A DNA stretch of 64,000 nt, taken from the NCBI RefSeq assembly GCF_006265225.1, contig NZ_VDCS01000014.1, forward strand, positions 51,539 through 115,538, given 5' to 3'. Position 1 is the first letter of the stretch; each line of letters begins with the position of its first letter. This DNA comes from Allotamlana fucoidanivorans. GTDB lineage: Bacteria > Bacteroidota > Bacteroidia > Flavobacteriales > Flavobacteriaceae. The notes under the pieces are model-generated. The model ran no database searches, was not told the origin of the DNA, and saw nothing but the letters and a program-made list of their open reading frames with translations. The translations under genes were made by a program, and so were the position numbers. Shown here piece by piece: positions 37,098 to 45,200 of this stretch.

Positions 37098-37726
37098 CAT
37101 TCTTTTCAGATTCAGATATACAGGCGCTTAACCATATATACAGAATTAACCTAATTAACAGTTGTTCTGGTTATAAATCGGCAAATCTTATTGGCACAAA
37201 ATCCTTAGATAATATTGAAAATGTAGCTGTTTTTAGTTCAGTAACGCATTTAGGATCAAGCCCGGCACTCCTAGGCTTTTTTCTCAGGCCAACCACTGTG
37301 TTACGCAACACCTATGAAAACATAAAAGCCACAGGCTCATACACCATCAATCACATTTTTGAAGGGGTTCTACAAGAGGCACACCATACCTCTGCAAAAT
37401 ATGATGCCAATGTTTCTGAATTTGAAGTCACCCATCTCCAAGCCGAATATAAAATAGGATACTCTGCACCTTTTGTAAAATACAGTCCAGTACAAATGGC
37501 CATGCAGTATGTGGAAGAATATCCCATTAAAGCGAATAACACCATACTAGTTGTAGGTAAAATAACAGGATTGTTTGTTGAAGATAGACTAATTACTGAA
37601 GATGGGTTTGTAAACCTATCAGAAGGGAATATTGCAGCGATAAACGGTCTTGATGGTTATGCCATTCCAAAGAGCAACAAACGTTTTGGCTATCAAAGAC
37701 CCAAAGCACTAAGTTCAATGTTATGA
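37094..37726 (+). CDS. Flavin reductase family protein
   Basis: A 210-residue FMN-binding split-barrel protein. The FMN-binding region is FSSVTHLGSSPALLGFFLRPTTVLRNTYENIKATGSYTINHI. These proteins reduce flavin with NAD(P)H or use FMN as cofactor. It is coupled by ATGA overlaps to both neighbours. In the context of photolyases, reduced flavin supply is a plausible but unproven role. Confidence 0.85.
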   Translation: MTFFSDSDIQALNHIYRINLINSCSGYKSANLIGTKSLDNIENVAVFSSVTHLGSSPALLGFFLRPTTVLRNTYENIKATGSYTINHIFEGVLQEAHHTSAKYDANVSEFEVTHLQAEYKIGYSAPFVKYSPVQMAMQYVEEYPIKANNTILVVGKITGLFVEDRLITEDGFVNLSEGNIAAINGLDGYAIPKSNKRFGYQRPKALSSML

Positions 37727-39147
37727 CTATTTTAGTAACAGGAGCCACGGGCTACATAGGTAAGCGACTTATCCCCATGTTATTACACCATGGACATACA
37801 GTGGTTTGTGCCATAAGAGACCGCATGCGTGCAGATAAACATTACAGTGACGAAGAAAATATTTTTTTCATAGAAGTTGACTTTTTAAAACCAGAAACTC
37901 TTAAAAACATTCCTCATGCTATTGATGTAGCCTATTACCTCATTCATTCTATGTCAAACTCTTCAAGAGATTTTAAATCTTTAGAAGCCCAATGTGCAAA
38001 AAATTTTAAAACATATATAGAACAAACAGATGTTAAACAGGTCATATACTTAAGTGGTATTACCAACGATAATAATTTATCTGAACACCTTAGCTCAAGA
38101 CAACAGGTAGAACAACTTTTAAAGTCTGAAACATATGCCTTAACAACATTTAAGGCAGGTATAATTGTGGGTTCTGGAAGTTCCTCTTTTGAAATTATTA
38201 GAGATTTGGTTGAAAAACTCCCTTTTATGATTGCTCCTAAATGGCTCAATACAAAAACACAACCTATTGCTGTTCGGGATGTACTTCATTTTTTACATCG
38301 AGCGGCTGGCCATCAAGAACTGTATAATAAAGCCTATGATATTTTTGGACCAGAAACCCTGACCTACAAACAAATGCTTTTACAATTTGCCGAGGTAAGG
38401 CATTTAAAAAGACGCATTTTAACCGTCCCAGTTATGACTCCAAAATTATCATCGTATTGGCTATATTTTGTTACCTCAACCTCTTACAAATTAGCCTCCG
38501 CCTTGGTAGATAGTATGGGCGTAGAAATAATTGGCAACCCCAGCAGCATTAATCAACTACTAAATATAAAGCCTCTAACTTATAAAAAATCTGTAGCCTT
38601 AGCGTTTGAAAAAATAGAACAAAATGGTATTATCTCCAGCTGGAAAGACTCTATCGTGAGTAGTGGCAGACTAAATAAAAACCTTCACAAATACATTAAT
38701 GTGCCAAAATTTGGCTGTTTCAAAGATTACAAAGAGCTCCCTGTAAATAATGCCGAAAAAACTCTTGATAAAATTTGGGCGATTGGAGGAAAAACAGGCT
38801 GGTATTACGGTAACATTTTATGGAGAATGAGAGGGTATGTAGACAAGGCATTTGGCGGAATTGGTTTACGACGAGGAAGAACCAATCCAGTAGATTTAGA
38901 TGCTGGTGATGCGCTTGATTTTTGGCGAGTCATTTTTGCGGATAAAACACAACAAAAACTACTATTATATGCTGAAATGCGTTTGCCTGGTGAAGCCTGG
39001 CTTGAATTTAAAATTGAAAACAATGTATTAAAGCAAACAGCAACCTTTAGGCCGCGAGGTATATGGGGCAGATTATACTGGTTTGGAGTCTTGCCATTTC
39101 ATGGTCTAATCTTTAATGGTATGATTAATAAATTAGTTGCTGTTTGA
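37723..39147 (+). CDS. SDR-family NAD(P)-binding protein with DUF2867 C-terminus
   Basis: A 474-residue extended SDR. The nucleotide motif is TGATGYIGKRLIPML at residues 6-20. The NmrA/atypical SDR fold runs to about residue 290. The C-terminal 170 residues match DUF2867 (WAIGGKTGWYYGNILWRMRG, then RPRGIWGRLYWFGVLPFH). The function is unknown; it co-occurs with photolyase and flavin reductase genes. It starts within an ATGA overlap and is followed at once by the DUF2256 remnant. Confidence 0.85.
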   Translation: MTILVTGATGYIGKRLIPMLLHHGHTVVCAIRDRMRADKHYSDEENIFFIEVDFLKPETLKNIPHAIDVAYYLIHSMSNSSRDFKSLEAQCAKNFKTYIEQTDVKQVIYLSGITNDNNLSEHLSSRQQVEQLLKSETYALTTFKAGIIVGSGSSSFEIIRDLVEKLPFMIAPKWLNTKTQPIAVRDVLHFLHRAAGHQELYNKAYDIFGPETLTYKQMLLQFAEVRHLKRRILTVPVMTPKLSSYWLYFVTSTSYKLASALVDSMGVEIIGNPSSINQLLNIKPLTYKKSVALAFEKIEQNGIISSWKDSIVSSGRLNKNLHKYINVPKFGCFKDYKELPVNNAEKTLDKIWAIGGKTGWYYGNILWRMRGYVDKAFGGIGLRRGRTNPVDLDAGDALDFWRVIFADKTQQKLLLYAEMRLPGEAWLEFKIENNVLKQTATFRPRGIWGRLYWFGVLPFHGLIFNGMINKLVAV

Positions 39148-39148
39148 T

Positions 39149-39277
39149 TTGAGAAAACAACATTTACCACAAAAAATTTGTCCAGCTTGCAAGCGTCCGT
39201 TTTCATGGCGAAAGAAATGGGATAAAAATTGGTCTAATGTAAATGTCCAAAATGGAACAAGCGTTTTATCAATTTAA
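39149..39277 (+). pseudogene. Truncated DUF2256 gene
   Basis: A TTG at 39149, 2 nt after the upstream stop, opens RKQHLPQKICPACKRPFSWRKKWDKNWSNV. These are the first 30 residues of the DUF2256 zinc-ribbon family. The family then continues with a second Cys pair (K-Y-C-S-x-x-C-R). Here the sequence instead switches to unrelated residues and stops at 39277. The second zinc ligand pair is therefore missing. The break coincides with a photolyase-like fragment in another frame. Confidence 0.75.
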
Positions 39278-39407
39278 ACTAGGTCATGACTACCCTTTTC
39301 CCATTATAGATTTAGAGGCGGCACGTAAAACAGCTAGCAATACCTTTTGGAATTTAAGAAAACACACCTTAAATAGGTCGGTAACCAACAGTAAAAGTAT
39401 CAAGTAA
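39243..39407 (+). pseudogene. C-terminal remnant of a photolyase/cryptochrome-family gene
   Basis: The frame at 39243-39407 encodes MEQAFYQFKLGHDYPFPIID.. followed by LEAARKTASNTFWNLRKH, the pattern at the extreme C-terminus of class I photolyases/cryptochromes (DYPxPIxD then AR..A...W.LRK). The upstream catalytic 400+ residues are absent, and a TAA sits at 39240-39242. DUF2256 genes are frequently found directly before such photolyase genes, so this looks like a deletion joining the two. The match is by eye. Confidence 0.65.
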
Positions 39408-39459
39408 TACAGGGTTAATCCAAAATTATAAGTTTTTCTAATAGTGCTATTACATATTT

Positions 39460-39502
39460 TGTTTAATTTTTTTTATTATTTATTAAACATTTTGTAGTTT
39501 TG
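39460..39502 (+). promoter_or_regulatory. Operator and promoter of the light-stress cluster, site 2
   Basis: TGTTTAAT (39460-39467) and ATTAAACA (39482-39489) with a 14-nt spacer, and a perfect -7 box TAGTTTTG at 39495-39502 starting 13 nt after the right half-site. Spacer and distance to the -7 box equal those at 35056-35098. Confidence 0.75.
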
Positions 39503-39519
39503 AGTAATATGGAAAACGT

Positions 39520-39948
39520 ATGATACTCAATTCAACATTTTACAATAAGGAAGAAAAGCAAATTTTAAAAGATCTGGTCGGTGATTCTTTTTCATTCTTT
39601 GAGTCAATTAAAATAGGTGGTATAGGATCAAAACGAATGATCATTAATGATGTTAGTCCGAACCTAAAGCCATACATAAATAAAGTGGCCGATATCAATT
39701 ATGCCAATATTGAATTAAGAAAAAAAGGCATTTTAATATACATTAATAAAGGCCTGAAAAATTTCACTTGGGCCATTCCCTTTTTTCAATTGGTTATTTA
39801 CAAAACCAATGGTTCAAGCATTCATGCGCAAGGAAAGTTTATTAATTTTTTGAATAACAAAACCTTTAAAGAGAATAAAAAGTTTTTCACCAAGTTGATG
39901 GATTTAAAAACTGAATACGATTTACAATATAATTTTCAAAATTTATGA
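39520..39948 (+). CDS. Unknown 142-residue protein of the photolyase-associated cluster
   Basis: A compact alpha/beta protein with no signal or membrane segment. It is Lys/Asn/Ile-rich, with a possible beta core (KGILIYINKGLKNFTWAIPFFQLVIYKTNG). Not recognised. It has its own operator-promoter, and its stop codon overlaps the start of the TIGR03643-type pseudogene (ATGA), so it belonged to the same transcription unit as that DNA-repair-associated gene. Confidence 0.65.
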   Translation: MILNSTFYNKEEKQILKDLVGDSFSFFESIKIGGIGSKRMIINDVSPNLKPYINKVADINYANIELRKKGILIYINKGLKNFTWAIPFFQLVIYKTNGSSIHAQGKFINFLNNKTFKENKKFFTKLMDLKTEYDLQYNFQNL

Positions 39949-40210
39949 TTCAGCAGGCTACAGATAGAATTATTGAAATGGCTTGGGAAGATTGCACTCC
40001 ATTTGAAGCCATCTCCTTTCAGTTTGGGTTGGCTGAAAAAGAGGTCATAAAACGGATGCGTACCGAATTAAAACCTTCAAGTTTTAAGTTATGAAGAAAA
40101 CGTGTTCAGAATAGAAAAACGAAACACCAAAAAAACGAGACTTTAAATTAGGGTGTTTTAAATGTACTCGTCAAAGATATATTTCAATTAATAAAATATC
40201 AAAACGCTAA
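39945..40210 (+). pseudogene. TIGR03643-type gene with a stop codon and a frameshift
   Basis: Starts in an ATGA overlap and reads MIQQATDRIIEMAWEDCTPF.. then ..KRMRTELKPSSFKL, the TIGR03643 pattern found near photolyase genes. At 40092-40094 TGA replaces the family Trp (SSFKL-W-RKRV). Reading resumes as RKRVQNRKTKHQ. At the seven-A run 40129-40135 one base is missing; in the next frame the end is restored as RDFKLGCFKCTRQRYISINK then ISKR-stop at 40210. Two independent lesions show real decay rather than a read error. Confidence 0.8.
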
Positions 40211-40253
40211 GGTGCTTTGATTAGCTATCAATAATACAGCACAAAAAGAAACT

Positions 40254-40949
40254 ATGGAACTAGAAACATTAAAAACAAAAAAAAACGGACATAAATTAAA
40301 CGGTTTTACAATAGATGATATTGGAGATGACCATCTTTACACTGGTGTTGAAACTCCTTTAAAGGCAGATGCCTTCAAAATTTCCGATACAGAAAAAAAA
40401 GAGCGTATTGCCATACTGTTTCAAGAAATTATGGATGTTATGGGCTTAGATCTGACAGACGATTCCTTGAAAGGTACTCCTGAACGCGTAGCCAAAATGT
40501 ATATTGATGAGATTTTTTCTGGTTTAAATCCAAAAAACAAACCAAAAATTGCATTGTTTGATAATAAATATAACTATAACCAAATGCTGGTAGAAAAAAA
40601 TATTTCGTTTTATTCAAATTGCGAGCATCATTTTGTTCCCATTATAGGTAAAGCGCATGTAGCATATATCTCGTCGGGTAAGGTTATTGGCTTATCTAAG
40701 CTCAATAGAATGGTGCAATATTACGCCAAACGACCTCAGGTTCAAGAACGTTTAACCAACCAAATAGCTAAAGATCTGCAAGATATTTTAAACACCAATG
40801 ATATTGCTGTAATAATAGATGCAAAACACCTGTGTGTTTCATCACGAGGTATAAAAGATGACACATCTTCAACGGTTACTGCCTTTTATAGTGGAAAATT
40901 TAAAAGCCCTGAAAAAATTAGAGAATTACAAAACTTTTTAAATAATTAA
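40254..40949 (+). CDS. folE: GTP cyclohydrolase I
   Basis: Converts GTP to 7,8-dihydroneopterin triphosphate, the entry to folate and pterin synthesis. Residues from about 50 to 231 match FolE: GLDLTDDSLKGTPERVAKMY, the zinc Cys/His SNCEHHFVPI, GLSKLNRMVQYYAKRPQVQERLTNQI and the second zinc Cys in HLCVSSRGIKD. A 45-residue N-terminal extension is variable. In photolyase clusters it may supply the pterin antenna or another reduced pterin; this is inference. Confidence 0.95.
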   Translation: MELETLKTKKNGHKLNGFTIDDIGDDHLYTGVETPLKADAFKISDTEKKERIAILFQEIMDVMGLDLTDDSLKGTPERVAKMYIDEIFSGLNPKNKPKIALFDNKYNYNQMLVEKNISFYSNCEHHFVPIIGKAHVAYISSGKVIGLSKLNRMVQYYAKRPQVQERLTNQIAKDLQDILNTNDIAVIIDAKHLCVSSRGIKDDTSSTVTAFYSGKFKSPEKIRELQNFLNN

Positions 40950-40953
40950 AATT

Positions 40954-41172
40954 ATGGACGTAATAAACAGAGCTTTAGAGTTTGAGCAAAGAAAGACAAA
41001 ATCACTCTCAACCAGTGATCGCGTAAAACTATCAAGAGAAGCCAAAACCTTGATTTTAGACCTCAACCAAATCTATAAACAAAAAAAAGACGAACGTATT
41101 ATGGACATCATGAAAAGGCTAACAGTAATAAAACGCAAGGTGGAAAAGCGATTAAAAGGGCGTTTGTTATAA
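40954..41172 (+). CDS. Small helical basic protein, paralogue A
   Basis: A 72-residue charged protein, predicted as two or three helices. It shares long stretches with the protein encoded at 41332-41547 (ALEFEQRK, S-R-E-x-K-x-L-I-L-x-L-N, and DIMKRLT-x-IK-x-KVEKRLKGR). The family was not named with confidence. It is 4 bp behind folE, so probably co-transcribed. Confidence 0.75.
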   Translation: MDVINRALEFEQRKTKSLSTSDRVKLSREAKTLILDLNQIYKQKKDERIMDIMKRLTVIKRKVEKRLKGRLL

Positions 41173-41331
41173 TGGTAATGGGACCTCTTTTTTTCTTTAA
41201 AGTATTAAATTTTACTTAATTAAACATTGTAAAAATTAATAATAACATAGTTTTTGTTATATTGTCCGATTATGAAAGGAACCAATCTCTGTTCCGACAT
41301 AAAACATTGGTATAAAGATTAAACAAACACT

Positions 41332-41547
41332 ATGGAGCTTATTGAACGTGCTTTAGAATTTGAGCAGCGCAAACACACTTTTAAAACAACTAGCGAACGC
41401 ATTGAATCTTCTAGAGAAGTTAAAGACTTAATACTTAGTTTAAACACTATTTATAAAGAGAATAAAGATCCTGAAATCATGGATCTTATGAAACGCTTAA
41501 CCGCGATAAAACAAAAAATAGAGAAAAGGCTTAAGGGCAGGCCATAA
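41332..41547 (+). CDS. Small helical basic protein, paralogue B
   Basis: A 71-residue paralogue of the protein at 40954-41172, about two thirds identical by eye, with the same ending (KRLTAIKQKIEKRLKGRP). A 159-bp AT-rich gap separates the two, containing an ATTAAACA half-site (41219-41226) but no complete operator. This suggests a local duplication that created a new transcription start. Confidence 0.75.
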   Translation: MELIERALEFEQRKHTFKTTSERIESSREVKDLILSLNTIYKENKDPEIMDLMKRLTAIKQKIEKRLKGRP

Positions 41548-41570
41548 CGAAAATAATGCCCTGAAACCAT

Positions 41571-42254
41571 ATGAAAACAGTAATTCTTGTAGGTGGTAGT
41601 AAGGGCATTGGAAATGCCATTCTAAACAAACTTGTTGGCACTCATCAAGTTATAAACATCAGCAGAACCGCACCTGCTGAATCACATCACAATTTAACAC
41701 ACCATACGTGTGATATACTCAATGATGAATTGCCTGTAATTAATAATGCCGATCAGCTTATTTATTGCCCCGGAAGCATCAATCTTAAGCCCATTTCAAA
41801 ATTAAGCTTAGAAGACTTTAAGAACGATTTTGAAATAAACGTTTTGGGGGCTGTGAAAACGATTCAACAATATCTGCCCCTTTTAAAAGATGGGCAAAAT
41901 CCCTCTATATTATTATTCAGCACCGTAGCCGCAAAATTAGGTATGCCTTACCACGCCAGTATTGCCGCTTCTAAAGGAGGGGTTGAAGGCTTGGTTAAAT
42001 CTTTGGGGGCTGAATTAGCACCATCTATAAGAATAAATGCCATAGCGCCTACTGTGACTAACACAGATTTGGCTGCAAGGCTTTTAAGAAATGAAAAAAT
42101 GATAGCAAACATAACAGAAAGACACCCTCTGAAAAAATTTCTATCACCAGAAGAAGTTGCAGACATGGCAATTTTTTTAATTTCTGAAAACGCGAATTCT
42201 ATTTCAGGTCAGGTTTTTGAAATGGATTGCGGTATTGTAAGTTTCAAAATATAA
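41571..42254 (+). CDS. SDR-family protein lacking the catalytic tyrosine
   Basis: A 227-residue classical-type SDR. The cofactor motif is GGSKGIGNAI (residues 8-17), and the NNAD..YCPGS region replaces NNAG. The Ser of the catalytic triad is Ser117 (LLFSTVA) and Lys is Lys135 (IAASKGG). The Tyr expected four residues before this Lys is Ile131. The substrate is unknown; the missing Tyr argues for a changed reaction or a non-enzymatic role. It is 24 bp after paralogue B and 4 bp before glutathione peroxidase. Confidence 0.82.
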   Translation: MKTVILVGGSKGIGNAILNKLVGTHQVINISRTAPAESHHNLTHHTCDILNDELPVINNADQLIYCPGSINLKPISKLSLEDFKNDFEINVLGAVKTIQQYLPLLKDGQNPSILLFSTVAAKLGMPYHASIAASKGGVEGLVKSLGAELAPSIRINAIAPTVTNTDLAARLLRNEKMIANITERHPLKKFLSPEEVADMAIFLISENANSISGQVFEMDCGIVSFKI

Positions 42255-42258
42255 TATT

Positions 42259-42795
42259 ATGAGTTTAAATGCTATACTTCGTCCAAAACTAAATCGAAAT
42301 CAATCTAATGACGCTTCAAATGAGATTAACCTTTATGATATTGAAATAAACGCGCTGAATGGCCAGCCTGTTCATTTAGAAACCTTTCGTGGTAAATATC
42401 TTTTATTTGTAAATGTAGCTTCACAATGCGGCTTTACCAAGCAATATAAAGCGCTTCAAGACTTGCAAAACAAATACAATGATAAATTACAAATTATAGG
42501 CGTGCCTTGTAATCAATTTGGTGGTCAAGAGCCCGGAAATGCCGAAGATATAAAAAACTTTTGCTCGGTTAATTACGGGGTTTCGTTCTTAATAACCGAA
42601 AAAATTGAAGTAAAAGGAAATAACCAGCACCCTTTGTATCAATGGCTTACCCAGAAAAAATATAATAAGGTTAAATCTTCCTCGATACGCTGGAATTTTC
42701 AAAAATACTTGATAAGCCCAGACGGGAAATTAATCGATTATTATTACTCCATAACCCAACCTAATAGTTCAAAAATTTTAAAACACCTAAATTAA
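42259..42795 (+). CDS. Glutathione peroxidase-family thiol peroxidase
   Basis: A 178-residue peroxidase reducing H2O2 or lipid peroxides. The active-site motif is NVASQCGFTKQY with Cys, not selenocysteine. The Gln of CNQFGGQEPG and Trp/Asn of RWNFQKYLI complete the tetrad. Homologues with Cys usually use thioredoxin. Placement between an SDR and TspO fits a light- and oxygen-stress operon. Confidence 0.92.
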   Translation: MSLNAILRPKLNRNQSNDASNEINLYDIEINALNGQPVHLETFRGKYLLFVNVASQCGFTKQYKALQDLQNKYNDKLQIIGVPCNQFGGQEPGNAEDIKNFCSVNYGVSFLITEKIEVKGNNQHPLYQWLTQKKYNKVKSSSIRWNFQKYLISPDGKLIDYYYSITQPNSSKILKHLN

Positions 42796-42801
42796 ATTGC
42801 T

Positions 42802-42978
42802 ATGTTCGGATTTTTAAAAAGACAATCAAAAAAACAAAAATTAGAAAAAAAGTTCAAACAACTTATGCAGGAGTGGCATGCCTTATCGCAAATAGATAGA
42901 TCTGAAAGTGACAAAAAATTTGCCGAAGCACAAGCGATTGCAAAAATATTAAACAAACTAAAACATGAAGTTGCTTAA
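42802..42978 (+). CDS. Lacal_2735-type small protein (58 residues)
   Basis: An ATG at 42802 encodes MFGFLKRQSKKQKLEKKFKQ.. then WHALSQIDRSESDKKFAEAQAIAKILNKL: a charged helical hairpin. The MFG(L/F)(F/L)K start and the SDKK(F/Y)AEA segment recall the flavobacterial Lacal_2735 family. It overlaps the tspO start by 14 nt and lies 6 nt behind the peroxidase, consistent with membership in the operon. Function unknown. Confidence 0.72.
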   Translation: MFGFLKRQSKKQKLEKKFKQLMQEWHALSQIDRSESDKKFAEAQAIAKILNKLKHEVA

Positions 42979-43423
42979 ATATAGTGTTGTATTCTTAATT
43001 ATAAATTTTTTAGCCTTGTATCTAGGCAACCTGCTAATGGCCAATGGCCCGCGAACAGATTGGTATAAAAACCTGAATCAAGCGTCTTGGACGCCTCCCG
43101 GTTGGGTATTTGGTGCAGCCTGGACCATTATTATGATTTGCTTCTCCATATATATGGCCTGGCTATATGATAGCATACAACATAAAGTTATTCTCTTGTT
43201 TTCTATTCAGTTTATACTCAATGTAATATGGAACTACGTATTTTTCAACCAACACCTAGTAGGTACCGGATTAATTGTAATAACCCTGTTAACGGCAGTA
43301 GTAACTATATTTCTTTTCAAATATTTTCATGTGCTCAAATACAAGTCACTATTCATTGCCCCGTACTTTATTTGGCTTTGTATTGCTACTTCACTTAATA
43401 TGTATATTTACATACACAACTAA
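42965..43423 (+). CDS. tspO: TspO/MBR family protein
   Basis: A 152-residue five-helix membrane protein. The hallmark is WYKNLNQASWTPPGWVFGAAWTIIM, with conserved Trp, Pro and aromatic residues lining the tetrapyrrole pocket. TspO binds or degrades porphyrins and responds to light and oxygen stress. It overlaps the preceding small gene by 14 nt. Confidence 0.93.
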   Translation: MKLLKYSVVFLIINFLALYLGNLLMANGPRTDWYKNLNQASWTPPGWVFGAAWTIIMICFSIYMAWLYDSIQHKVILLFSIQFILNVIWNYVFFNQHLVGTGLIVITLLTAVVTIFLFKYFHVLKYKSLFIAPYFIWLCIATSLNMYIYIHN

Positions 43424-43425
43424 CC

Positions 43426-43893
43426 ATGAAAATTTACAGATTACACAAAACGCAAAAATTGCCCATTTCTGTTGATGACGCTTGGACATTTCTTTCAAAT
43501 CCGGCAAACCTAAAAATCATAACCCCAGATTATATGGGATTCAATATCTTATCTGGTGCAGACAGACCCATGTTTGCAGGGCAAATCATTCAATACATAG
43601 TTACCCCCGTATTGGGTATTAAAACCACATGGGTAACCGAGATTACCCATTGTATTAACAGAGAATATTTTGTAGATGAACAGCGTTTTGGCCCTTACGC
43701 TTTATGGCATCACAAGCATTTTATAAAGAAAATTGATGGCGGTGTTGAAATGGAAGATATTATTGATTACAAAATGCCAATGGGAATGCTTGGTCAATGT
43801 GTGCATCCCTTCTTAGTGAAACCCAAGCTTGAAAATATTTTTAACTACAGAATGGCAAAATTAGAAGCCCTCTTTGGAACCTACAAAAGATAA
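43426..43893 (+). CDS. SRPBCC (START-like) protein
   Basis: A 155-residue helix-grip protein. The N-terminus KLPISVDDAWTFLSNPANLKIITPDYM is the polyketide cyclase/SRPBCC start, and a late DIIDYKMPMG strand precedes the long C-terminal helix. It binds a hydrophobic ligand in a deep cavity. It shares one base with the photolyase start, a pairing common in flavobacteria. Confidence 0.87.
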   Translation: MKIYRLHKTQKLPISVDDAWTFLSNPANLKIITPDYMGFNILSGADRPMFAGQIIQYIVTPVLGIKTTWVTEITHCINREYFVDEQRFGPYALWHHKHFIKKIDGGVEMEDIIDYKMPMGMLGQCVHPFLVKPKLENIFNYRMAKLEALFGTYKR

Positions 43894-45200
43894 TGAAAGA
43901 CACTATAGCAATTTTTTGGTTCAGGAGAGACCTGAGGCTTGATGATAATCACGGCTTTTATAAAGCACTTATAGGAGATTACAAAGTGCTTCCTATATTT
44001 ATTTTTGATTCTGAAATTTTAAATGAATTACCAAAAGATGACGCTAGGGTTTCCTTTATATATGACACTCTAAATGCATTAAACAAAACACTTAAAACAA
44101 AATGGAATAGCCAGATTCACCTATTTTATGGTACTCCCATAGATGTTTACAAGCAAATTGTAAAAGACTACAACGTGGCCTCGGTATTTACCAATCATGA
44201 TTACGAACCCTATGCTAAGCAACGCGATGAAGAAATTAAAATATTTTTGAAATCGAAACGCATCACATTTCTAAGCTTTAAAGATCAGGTAGTCTTTGAA
44301 AAAAATGAAGTTTCTAAAGCGGATGGAACCCCCTATTTAGTATACACCCCATACTTGAAGGCATGGAAAAACAAATTTAAGGACGTAAATTTAAAACCCT
44401 TCCCTTCAAAAAATCACCTTAATAACCTTATTTCTAATATTGAAACTGCACCAATTGAGTTAAAAGATATTGGATTTAAACCATCCTCGCAAACTATTGC
44501 TCCTTATGAATTGAATCCGTCTTTAATTCAAAACTATGAAGCGCTTAGAAACTTTCCAGCGAAACATGCCACATCAAGAATTGGTCCGCACTTACGTTTT
44601 GGTACAATCAGCATCAGGAAAACCATGAAACAAGCCATATCTGAGACGAATGAAATATTCTGGCAAGAGCTAATTTGGCGTGAATTTTTCATGCAGATAC
44701 TTTGGCATTTTCCTAATACAACGCACGACAGTTTTAAGCCTAAATATGATAGAATTGTATGGCGTAATAATAACGATGAGTTTAAGTTATGGTGTGAAGG
44801 AAAAACAGGATATCCGCTGGTTGACGCTGGGATGCGAGAATTAAATGAAACGGGCTTTGTGCACAACCGAGTGCGCATGCTTGTGGGCAGTTTTTTATGT
44901 AAACACCTGCTTATTGATTGGCGTTGGGGAGAGGCTTATTTTGCTAAAAAACTTCATGATTATGAGATGGCAAGTAACATAGGCAACTGGCAATGGGTAG
45001 CAGGTTGCGGTGTTGATGCAGCCCCTTATTTTAGAATTTTCAATCCTACAACGCAAATCAAAAAATTTGACAAAGATTTAAAATACATTAAGCGATGGAT
45101 TCCTGAGTTTGATGAGCTAACCTACCCTAACCCCATAGTAGACCATAAATTTGCTAGAGAACGTTGTTTAAATACTTATAAAGTTGCTCTAAATAATTAA
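43893..45200 (+). CDS. phrB: Deoxyribodipyrimidine photolyase/cryptochrome (class I type)
   Basis: Repairs UV-induced pyrimidine dimers using light and FAD. The N-terminal photolyase alpha/beta domain starts IAIFWFRRDLRLDDNHGF. The C-terminal FAD domain has RIGPHLRFGTIS, FWQELIWREFFMQILWHFP, the KTGYPLVDAGMREL loop, and NWQWVAGCGVDAAPYFRIFNP with the Trp chain region. Length 435 is normal. As the only complete photolyase in the cluster it probably carries the repair load after loss of the module near 39.2 kb. Confidence 0.93.
   Translation: MKDTIAIFWFRRDLRLDDNHGFYKALIGDYKVLPIFIFDSEILNELPKDDARVSFIYDTLNALNKTLKTKWNSQIHLFYGTPIDVYKQIVKDYNVASVFTNHDYEPYAKQRDEEIKIFLKSKRITFLSFKDQVVFEKNEVSKADGTPYLVYTPYLKAWKNKFKDVNLKPFPSKNHLNNLISNIETAPIELKDIGFKPSSQTIAPYELNPSLIQNYEALRNFPAKHATSRIGPHLRFGTISIRKTMKQAISETNEIFWQELIWREFFMQILWHFPNTTHDSFKPKYDRIVWRNNNDEFKLWCEGKTGYPLVDAGMRELNETGFVHNRVRMLVGSFLCKHLLIDWRWGEAYFAKKLHDYEMASNIGNWQWVAGCGVDAAPYFRIFNPTTQIKKFDKDLKYIKRWIPEFDELTYPNPIVDHKFARERCLNTYKVALNN

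Noticed and set aside
39243..39407. The 54-codon frame as an independent small gene
   Set aside because: It has a stop codon immediately before its ATG and reads as the tail of a photolyase, next to a truncated DUF2256; a remnant is more likely.
41194..41226. Third copy of the light-cluster operator before the second small paralogue
   Set aside because: Only the right half-site ATTAAACA is present; the left half is off by three bases in spacing and no -7 box lies at the right distance.
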